DNA of 10,811 nucleotides from an uncultured Caulobacterales bacterium (GTDB lineage Bacteria; Pseudomonadota; Alphaproteobacteria; Caulobacterales; Maricaulaceae): assembly GCA_938007945.1 (NCBI GenBank), contig CALLME010000238.1:1-10811 (forward strand), read 5' to 3'. The position numbers and the translations under genes were made by a program. Below are positions 5,554-10,811 of the stretch, in pieces. Below the pieces are notes generated by a model that saw only the letters and a list, made by a program, of their open reading frames with translations, had not been told where the DNA came from and did no database searches. Numbering within the stretch: the stretch's first letter is position 1; the number at the start of each line of letters is the position of its first letter.

Positions 5554-8055
5554 ATGGCCGAAAGCTCACTGATAAATAACACCTTAGAGACACTATACGT
5601 TCCGCCGCGCGTTCCCGACCGTTTTAAAGACTGGTTCGCGGGGCAAGGTTGGGCGCTGCGTGAGTATCAGAACTATATGATTGGGGCTTACGAGCGGCGC
5701 GAAGATACGCTGCTGATTGCGCCGACAGGTGGTGGTAAGACACTTGCGGGATTTTTACCGAGCCTTATTGAGCTGGGAAAGCACAGCAAGGCAAAGACGC
5801 CGAAACTCCATACACTCTATATCTCGCCTCTGCGGGCGCTTACCAATGACATTGAACGCAATCTCGCGCGCCCAACCGAGGATATGGGGCTCCCTATCAC
5901 AATGGGCATTCGCACAGGCGATACAAAACAATATCAGCGCACAAAGCAGCGCAAGACCCCACCTGACATTCTGCTCACCACGCCAGAGAGCTTGATGCTT
6001 CTTTTGTCATATGAAAACGCGCCTGACTATTTTGCGGAACTGCAAATGGTCATTATTGACGAGATGCATAGCTTTGCCACGGGCAAACGCGGCGATTTTA
6101 CATCGCTTGCGCTGGCGCGTCTCAAAACTCTCGCGCCTGACCATGTGCGGTTTGGCCTGTCTGCTACAGTCGCTAAACCGCAAGATGCCGCCGCTTGGCT
6201 TGGCGCAAATGGACAGTCCGCCCACATTCATGAAGTCACAAGCGCAGCGAAGGCCAAAATAGACATTATTTCACCAGAGACCCGCTTTCCGCTCGGGGGG
6301 CATAATCCACGCTTTGCGGTCAAAGATATTTACGCGGAAATCAAATCCTCTCGCAGCGTGATAGTGTTTGTTAACACGCGCGCGCAGGCCGAAATGCTGT
6401 TTCAGAATTTATGGCAAGTGAATGAGGATAATCTGCCGATTGGGCTTTATCACGGCTCACTCGCGCGCGACATACGGCAAAAAACAGAGAGCCTCATTGC
6501 GTCTGGCGAATTGCGCGCTGTCGTTTCAACGTCTGCCCTTGAGATGGGGATTGATTGGGGCGATGTTGATAAGATTTTACAAATCGGTGCGCCGAAAGGC
6601 GTGAGTCGTCTCTTGCAACGTATTGGCCGTTCTAACCATCGCCTTGATGAGCCGTCACGCGCCGTCATGGTGCCAACCAACCCACTCGAAGCGGTCGAAT
6701 GTGCGGTCAGCATTGACGCAATCGCAAAAGGTCGGAGAGACGGTGAAGACTACCGCTCAGGCGCCATGGATGTGGCGGTACAATATATTATCAACCGCGC
6801 CTGTGCAGGTAAAGTGAAACCGCGCGAGCTGCTGCGTGAAATTCGCTCAGCTTGGCCTTATCGCAACCTCAGTAAAGCGGATTTTGATAAGCTGCTAAGT
6901 TTTGCGGAAGATGGCGGCTACGCGCTGAAAACCTATGAGCGTTTCCACCGCCTGAAATCAAGCTCTCGTGGTTATTCCATTGCTAGCGCACAGCAAGCCC
7001 GAAGGCACCGCATGAATATCGGGACGATTGTCGAATATGCCAAGCTTAAAGTCCGTCGTATGGCCTCGCCGAAATCAAAGCGCGGGCGCATTATTGGCGA
7101 GATTGAAGAGCGTTTTGTGATTAATCTAAATCCTGGCGATACCTTTATGTTTGGTGGCGAAGTGCTCAAATATCATGGTATACGCGAAATGGCGCTGCAA
7201 GCCAGCCCCGCCCCAAAACACCGTCCAAAAGTGCCGTCTTATGCAGGCGGCATGATGCCGCTCTCGTCTTATCTCGCGGCCGAAGTGCGCCGTATGGTGG
7301 CTGATCCCAAAACATGGTCGCGCTTGCCTGATCAAATTCGAGACTGGCTCACCCTGCAATCTGAGTACTCGGAGCTGCCGAAATCAACAGGCGTTTTAGT
7401 CGAAGCCTTTTTTGATCGCCATGACCACGTGATGGTTTTGCATACATTTGAAGGGCGCAAAGTGAACCAAGCGCTTGGATTTCTTATCACGCGGCGTATG
7501 GAGCAACAGGGCTATAAGCCACTGACATTTGCAATTACGGACTATGCGCTGACGATTACTTCGCTAGAGCCTGTCAACGCAATTGGAACACTGCTCGCGC
7601 CTGATATTCTCGATGATAATCTGAACGAGTGGATAATAAATTCGCCTATGGTCAAAAGCAGTTTTCGCCGTATCGCGACGATAGCGGGTCTCACAGAGCA
7701 ACGCTTGCCTGGGACGGAGCGCAGCATGAAACAGGTCACGTTTTCAACCGACCTCATCTATGATGTGCTGATGAAATATGAGCCTGATCATATATTGCTG
7801 CGCATAGCGCGCGAAGAAGCTGAACGTGATTTGCTCGATTTGTCACGGCTCACCTTATGGCTGTCAGATGTGCAAGGCGCGATAGACTTTGTGACGCTGC
7901 CCCATGCCTCTCCCCTCGCCATTCCGTCAATGATGCAGCTTGGCCGCGAGCGCATTAAAGGTGAAGCGGATAAAACGCTTCTAGATCATGCGCATCTCAT
8001 GGCGGTCGGAGATAATCTTTTGGAGCAAGTCAAAGGTACGCTCGCCCATGGCTAA
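5554..8055 (+). CDS. Ligase-associated Lhr-Core type DEXH-box DNA helicase
   Basis: An 833-residue superfamily 2 helicase, close to the roughly 800-860 residues of Lhr-Core proteins. Motifs in order: Q-like WALREYQ (33-39), Walker A APTGGGKT (56-63), SPLRA (91-95), TPES (143-146), Walker B DEMH (169-172), SAT (203-205), VFVNTR (271-276), STSALEMGIDWG (325-336) and arginine-finger QRIGRSNH (355-362). Beyond about 400 come the winged-helix and C-terminal Lhr domains, including a MNIGTIVEY segment and LNPGDTFMFGGE (529-540). Characterised Lhr-Core proteins are ATP-driven 3'-to-5' translocases that unwind DNA and RNA:DNA hybrids. The long C-terminal extension of full-length Lhr is absent, as expected for this subfamily. 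The ATG at 5554 has only a weak, closely spaced AGG. The stop overlaps the PdeM start by eight bases. Cytoplasmic, with a presumed role in DNA damage repair alongside the ligase and two nucleases. Confidence 0.95.
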   Translation: MAESSLINNTLETLYVPPRVPDRFKDWFAGQGWALREYQNYMIGAYERREDTLLIAPTGGGKTLAGFLPSLIELGKHSKAKTPKLHTLYISPLRALTNDIERNLARPTEDMGLPITMGIRTGDTKQYQRTKQRKTPPDILLTTPESLMLLLSYENAPDYFAELQMVIIDEMHSFATGKRGDFTSLALARLKTLAPDHVRFGLSATVAKPQDAAAWLGANGQSAHIHEVTSAAKAKIDIISPETRFPLGGHNPRFAVKDIYAEIKSSRSVIVFVNTRAQAEMLFQNLWQVNEDNLPIGLYHGSLARDIRQKTESLIASGELRAVVSTSALEMGIDWGDVDKILQIGAPKGVSRLLQRIGRSNHRLDEPSRAVMVPTNPLEAVECAVSIDAIAKGRRDGEDYRSGAMDVAVQYIINRACAGKVKPRELLREIRSAWPYRNLSKADFDKLLSFAEDGGYALKTYERFHRLKSSSRGYSIASAQQARRHRMNIGTIVEYAKLKVRRMASPKSKRGRIIGEIEERFVINLNPGDTFMFGGEVLKYHGIREMALQASPAPKHRPKVPSYAGGMMPLSSYLAAEVRRMVADPKTWSRLPDQIRDWLTLQSEYSELPKSTGVLVEAFFDRHDHVMVLHTFEGRKVNQALGFLITRRMEQQGYKPLTFAITDYALTITSLEPVNAIGTLLAPDILDDNLNEWIINSPMVKSSFRRIATIAGLTEQRLPGTERSMKQVTFSTDLIYDVLMKYEPDHILLRIAREEAERDLLDLSRLTLWLSDVQGAIDFVTLPHASPLAIPSMMQLGRERIKGEADKTLLDHAHLMAVGDNLLEQVKGTLAHG

Positions 8056-8722
8056 ATCTTATACGATCAAAACGCGGGTTGGTGAGGTCATACTCGACGG
8101 GCGCAAATGCGCGTTTTTGCCAAAATCACGCACGCTCTTGATGGGGGATTTGCATTTCGAAAAAGCGAGTTTTTTGCAAATGAACGGTCATGCACCGCTT
8201 CCCGCTTATGATACAGACGACACCCTCGTAAGACTTGAACACATCATCGCTGACTATAATCCTAGCCATGTCGCGGTATTAGGAGATAGCTTTCATGATG
8301 AGGAGGCGGGCGCGCGCTTATCGCAAACCCATTTTGATCATATAAATACATTGGTAAATCAGTGCGGGCGCTTCACATGGATACTCGGAAATCACGACCC
8401 GTCTATCCCGCGCGGACTAGACGGCGCGCAAGAAGACCACCTTGTCATTGATGGGTTTTTACTGACGCATTTGCCTGAGATGCCTGAGGGTGATGAGGTC
8501 AATATTTGTGGGCACTTACATCCCAAGCTACGATTTAAAGTGCGCGCGCGACGCTTTACCCACCCCTGTTTTGCGCGCGGTGAAAACAGGCTCATACTGC
8601 CCTCATTTGGGACCTTTACAGGTGGGCTTTATGTAGACCACCCGGCAATTGTCTCTGAGCTCTCAGGCGAGATACATTATTACGTCACCGCGGATGAGTC
8701 CGTTTTTCAAATAAAAGCGTAG
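8048..8722 (+). CDS. pdeM: Ligase-associated metallophosphoesterase / DNA endonuclease PdeM
   Basis: A 224-residue calcineurin-like phosphoesterase. Metal-site motifs in order: GDLHFEK (33-39), LGDSFHD (78-84), GNHDP (114-118), LTHLPEMP (139-146) and CGHLHPK (154-160). D34, H36, D80, N115, H141, H156 and H158 are the predicted ligands. The family is the metallophosphoesterase member of the Lhr/exonuclease/ligase repair cluster, annotated as a DNA damage response endonuclease. The frame is open about 20 codons further upstream, but I chose the ATG at 8048: it overlaps the helicase stop in the common ATGGCTAA arrangement, has AAAGG about ten bases before it, and gives the usual family N-terminus. 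It is the last gene of the plus arm and ends 15 bases from the stop of the convergent sugar transferase gene. Confidence 0.93.
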   Translation: MAKSYTIKTRVGEVILDGRKCAFLPKSRTLLMGDLHFEKASFLQMNGHAPLPAYDTDDTLVRLEHIIADYNPSHVAVLGDSFHDEEAGARLSQTHFDHINTLVNQCGRFTWILGNHDPSIPRGLDGAQEDHLVIDGFLLTHLPEMPEGDEVNICGHLHPKLRFKVRARRFTHPCFARGENRLILPSFGTFTGGLYVDHPAIVSELSGEIHYYVTADESVFQIKA

Positions 8723-8737
8723 CCTCCTCGCCACGCC

Positions 8738-9418
8738 CTAAGTCGTTTGCGGGGCGCCTTTAAAGGTATTCACATCCTTGCGAAGCTCTGGCGGCAAGAG
8801 CGGCATAACGCCCTGGCTATTGGGATTAATAATCGCCCAAGCGGTGATAAATATAAGTTTTAAATCAAGCCAGAGACTTGCATTCTCAGCATACCACATT
8901 TCAAGCTGTGCCTTATACGGCACGATTTCAGTTTTAAAACATCGGTCACGATCAATGGCTTCCGTCAAAAGACGTTCTTCATCACGAAACACAATTGAGC
9001 CTACGCCCGTTACACCAGGACGCACTTTCTCAAGCACAACATCAAACTCGGGCGGATACATATCCATAACGCGTTGAATTTGCGGACGTGGCCCCACAAG
9101 GCTCATCTTACCACGAAAGACATCCCAGAGCTGCATCAACTCATTGATTTTAGATTTGCGCAGAAACTTCCCGACAGGCAGCACACGCGGATCATTTTGA
9201 ACTGTGTAGTCTCCGTCTTTCATTACGGCTGCGGATTTTAACATGGTGGCAAATTTTGTAATGTGGAAATGCTCATTCTTATAACCCAACCGTTTTTGCA
9301 AAAAGAACACCTCGCCCTCACCAGAGAAGCGCAATATGATCATGCATACAATTAATATGGGAGACAGGATGAGCAGGCCAATCGCGCTGCTGATAATATC
9401 AAATAGACGTTTGAACAT
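8738..9418 (-). CDS. Monotopic phosphoglycosyl transferase (bacterial sugar transferase, WcaJ/PglC type)
   Basis: A 226-residue member of the bacterial sugar transferase family, small like PglC. An N-terminal hydrophobic re-entrant membrane helix (about 5-30) contains the characteristic Ser-Pro (LSP, 18-20). Next are [12 protein letters not shown] (37-48), ITKFATM (53-59), the [25 protein letters not shown] core (89-113) and RPGVTGVGS (133-141). Such enzymes move a sugar 1-phosphate from a UDP-sugar to undecaprenyl phosphate at the inner face of the cytoplasmic membrane, starting synthesis of a surface glycan. The usual catalytic pair Asp-Glu reads Asn92-Glu93 here (codon AAT), and the following Pro is Met. 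Either the nucleophile has changed, this is a known variant clade, or activity is lost; the rest looks intact. An AAAGG site sits five bases before the ATG. It lies 74 bases downstream of the LegC-type aminotransferase and is probably co-transcribed with it. Confidence 0.88.
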   Translation of the reverse strand: MFKRLFDIISSAIGLLILSPILIVCMIILRFSGEGEVFFLQKRLGYKNEHFHITKFATMLKSAAVMKDGDYTVQNDPRVLPVGKFLRKSKINELMQLWDVFRGKMSLVGPRPQIQRVMDMYPPEFDVVLEKVRPGVTGVGSIVFRDEERLLTEAIDRDRCFKTEIVPYKAQLEMWYAENASLWLDLKLIFITAWAIINPNSQGVMPLLPPELRKDVNTFKGAPQTT

Positions 9419-9462
9419 GATGGCCTTTATATATTAAGTAGCTAAGCGATAACAATAAATTA

Positions 9463-9475
9463 GCGGTCTAACCGC
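9463..9475. repeat. Small inverted repeat between aminotransferase and sugar transferase genes
   Basis: GCGGT-CTA-ACCGC lies in the 74-base gap 9419-9492. In the minus direction it is followed by AT-rich sequence (TAATTTATTG) without a true T run. The five-pair stem is short for an intrinsic terminator, so it may be an intercistronic hairpin or chance. The rest of the gap is AT-rich, with TAATATATA close to the sugar transferase start as a possible -10 but no credible -35. Confidence 0.25.
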
Positions 9476-9492
9476 AGGAGCTTAAGTGAGTT

Positions 9493-10704
9493 TTAAGACG
9501 AGATTTTTACGTCTTTCAAGCGCGCATCTGGTACACCGCTTGAGACATTGACAATGCGCTGCTCCAGCCATTTCGAGACCGTAAGCCCGTCATGCTGACA
9601 GTCTTTAAACATCTCAAGTTCATTCATGAGCCGCCAAATTGGGCGCGTCATCACGCCCGCCGCATTCGTACGCGTGAGAAAAACGTCACGCTGCTCTGGT
9701 GTTTCCATACAAAACGCGACGAGCCAATTATTCGCCGTCGTGCCTTTGCGGGCCTGCACAACGTTCCAGCCTTGGCTCTCGCCGAGCGCTTTATAAAAGG
9801 CCGCAATCTCAGTTTTGATGTCCATCATAGACGGGAGCGTCTGCATTTGTGCCACGCCAAGCACAGCATTGAGATTGGGCATGCGGTAATTATAGCCAAT
9901 GCGGTCATGTACAAATTCTGTTGGATGCGGGACTTTGGCTGTCGTGGTCGTGTGTTTTAGAGTTTTGGCGAGTTCTTCATCATCGGTGAGCACCATGCCG
10001 CCTCCGCCTGTGGTGATGACTTTATTGCCGTTAAAAGACAAAGTCGCCATCGCGCCAAAGCGGCCCGTATGTGTACCGCCTTCAAAACTACCAAGGCTTT
10101 CAGCCGCGTCTTCAATCAGGGTGATACAAAATTCTTCGCAAATTTTTGCAATTTCGCTTATGCGCAGAACCATGCCAAATGTATGCATTGGTACACAAGC
10201 GCGGATGACTGCACCCGTCATTTTATTGACGCATTGTCCGTCTTTTTGTGTCGTGTTTTCAGATAGCCAAGCGCGCAAAGCTGTTGGACTCATGCCCATC
10301 GTATCTTTATCGACATCCACAAAAACAGGTTTTGCGCCTGTGTATGAAATAGCGTTGCAAGTCGCAATGAACGTCAGCGCTTGGGAGAGCACCTCATCGC
10401 CGCGCCCCACACCTGCACAGACGAGGGCTGCATGCAGCGCCGCTGTACCGTTCACAGTCGCAACCGCGTATTTTGCGCCTGTATAATCGCAGATCATATT
10501 TTCAAACTGCACAATCTCTTTACCGACGGATGAGACGAAATTACTGTCGATACAGTCCACCAAATATTGGCGCTCATTGCCCTCAAAGACAGGGCGGTGG
10601 AGAGGGATAAATTCATCGCCGTAAACTGACCGAATTGAGCCAATTAGCGCTTCAATTTTCGCGTCAAATTCAGGATCTGGCATGAGGGAGTTATCAGTGG
10701 ACAT
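9493..10704 (-). CDS. legC: LegC-family PLP-dependent sugar aminotransferase (DegT/DnrJ/EryC1)
   Basis: A 403-residue fold-type I aminotransferase of the DegT/DnrJ/EryC1/StrS family, in the LegC branch by its opening: FIPLHRPVFEGNERQYL (32-48) and CIDSNFVSSVGK (51-62). GTAALH (86-91) contacts the PLP phosphate, EDAAES (198-203) carries the Asp that pairs with the ring nitrogen, and SFNGNKVITTGGGG (223-236) places the Schiff-base Lys at 228. LegC enzymes aminate the C4 keto group of a nucleotide-linked 4-keto-6-deoxy-HexNAc, using glutamate as the usual donor, on the way to bacillosamine- or legionaminate-type sugars. The exact product is not readable, and the expected 4,6-dehydratase (LegB) and later Leg genes are not in the window. 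The ATG at 10702-10704 has AAGG seven bases upstream; Met8 is a less likely alternative start. It is the first gene of the minus-strand glycan pair. Confidence 0.88.
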   Translation of the reverse strand: MSTDNSLMPDPEFDAKIEALIGSIRSVYGDEFIPLHRPVFEGNERQYLVDCIDSNFVSSVGKEIVQFENMICDYTGAKYAVATVNGTAALHAALVCAGVGRGDEVLSQALTFIATCNAISYTGAKPVFVDVDKDTMGMSPTALRAWLSENTTQKDGQCVNKMTGAVIRACVPMHTFGMVLRISEIAKICEEFCITLIEDAAESLGSFEGGTHTGRFGAMATLSFNGNKVITTGGGGMVLTDDEELAKTLKHTTTTAKVPHPTEFVHDRIGYNYRMPNLNAVLGVAQMQTLPSMMDIKTEIAAFYKALGESQGWNVVQARKGTTANNWLVAFCMETPEQRDVFLTRTNAAGVMTRPIWRLMNELEMFKDCQHDGLTVSKWLEQRIVNVSSGVPDARLKDVKISS

Positions 10705-10811
10705 GTGTAAACCTTATCACAAAAGATCATACGGGCTCAGTGGCACATTCACGCCTCTTTTTCAAATGATGAAGGCTGTTCTGCGCGCGAATTTAAACGC
10801 TGCAATAATTA
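10705..10811 (-). promoter_or_regulatory. Upstream region of the LegC-family gene, with a -10-like element
   Basis: No gene is firmly supported in these 107 bases. On the minus strand, TATGAT (positions 10726-10731) matches five of six bases of a sigma-70 -10 and would give a leader of about 15 bases containing the AAGG ribosome site; no matching -35 lies 16-18 bases upstream. A minus-strand frame from 10809 to a TGA at 10762-10764 is open to the window edge (IIAAFKFARRTAFII) and could be the tail of a preceding gene, but it is too short to identify. Confidence 0.25.

Noticed and set aside
7988..8047. Longer N-terminus for PdeM starting about 20 codons upstream
   Set aside because: It would overlap the helicase by 68 bases and add residues with no family likeness; the ATG at 8048 has a ribosome site and a normal short overlap.
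2852..8722. Anti-phage defence system reading of the helicase-nuclease-ligase genes
   Set aside because: Each protein matches the known ligase-associated DNA repair families, with no phage, plasmid or defence-island genes nearby.
8734..8756. CGCCC ... GGGCG inverted repeat across the PdeM / sugar transferase junction as a terminator
   Set aside because: The stem is five pairs with a 13-base loop and no T run on either side; not enough to call a terminator.
8757..8766. CCTTTAAAGG palindrome as an operator
   Set aside because: It lies inside the coding end of the sugar transferase gene and ten-base palindromes of this sort are expected by chance.
9899..10486. Long plus-strand open frame opposite the aminotransferase
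   Set aside because: The minus-strand gene has a complete family match; this frame has no recognisable motif and is a shadow.
10744..10780. GCCT ... AGGC repeat upstream of the aminotransferase as a terminator of a preceding gene
   Set aside because: Only four pairs with a long loop and no T run.

Overview
The window looks like part of a proteobacterial chromosome, most likely alphaproteobacterial. This rests on gene content: a complete ligase-associated DNA repair cluster of the kind common in Alphaproteobacteria and pseudomonads, a FOXRED1-like FAD oxidoreductase, and Gram-negative envelope genes including a lipoprotein. Base composition appears intermediate by eye. No rRNA, tRNA, transposase, integrase, CRISPR array or phage gene is visible. 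Coding density is high and no gene-free stretch exceeds about 110 bases.

Left block (1-1758, all minus strand): a uronate dehydrogenase-like NAD-dependent sugar dehydrogenase, cut by the window edge, lies downstream of a DAO-family FAD oxidoreductase related to FOXRED1. The 106 bases upstream of the oxidoreductase hold an unusual stack of short perfect palindromes, and a separate 15-base palindrome lies between the two genes.

Central block (1865-8722): four genes form the known bacterial repair cluster, split into two divergent arms separated by only 36 bases. The minus arm carries an MBL-fold exonuclease followed by an ATP-dependent DNA ligase, coupled by a TGATG overlap. The plus arm carries an Lhr-Core type DEXH helicase followed by the metallophosphoesterase PdeM, with an 8-base overlap. 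The presumed joint role is unwinding, nucleolytic cleaning and sealing of damaged DNA. Downstream of the ligase on the minus strand is a formylglycine-generating enzyme (sulfatase maturase) with both catalytic cysteines and a lipoprotein signal peptide, which would place it on the periplasmic side of the envelope.

Right block (8738-10704, minus strand): a LegC-family PLP aminotransferase is followed by a monotopic phosphoglycosyl transferase. Together they look like the edge of a surface-glycan locus, with one enzyme making an amino sugar nucleotide and the other loading a sugar phosphate onto the lipid carrier. The transferase has Asn where the family's catalytic Asp is expected.

I did not find a convincing undescribed multi-gene system. 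The best leads are the lipoprotein sulfatase maturase, the Asp-to-Asn change in the phosphoglycosyl transferase, and the palindrome cluster at 1803-1836.
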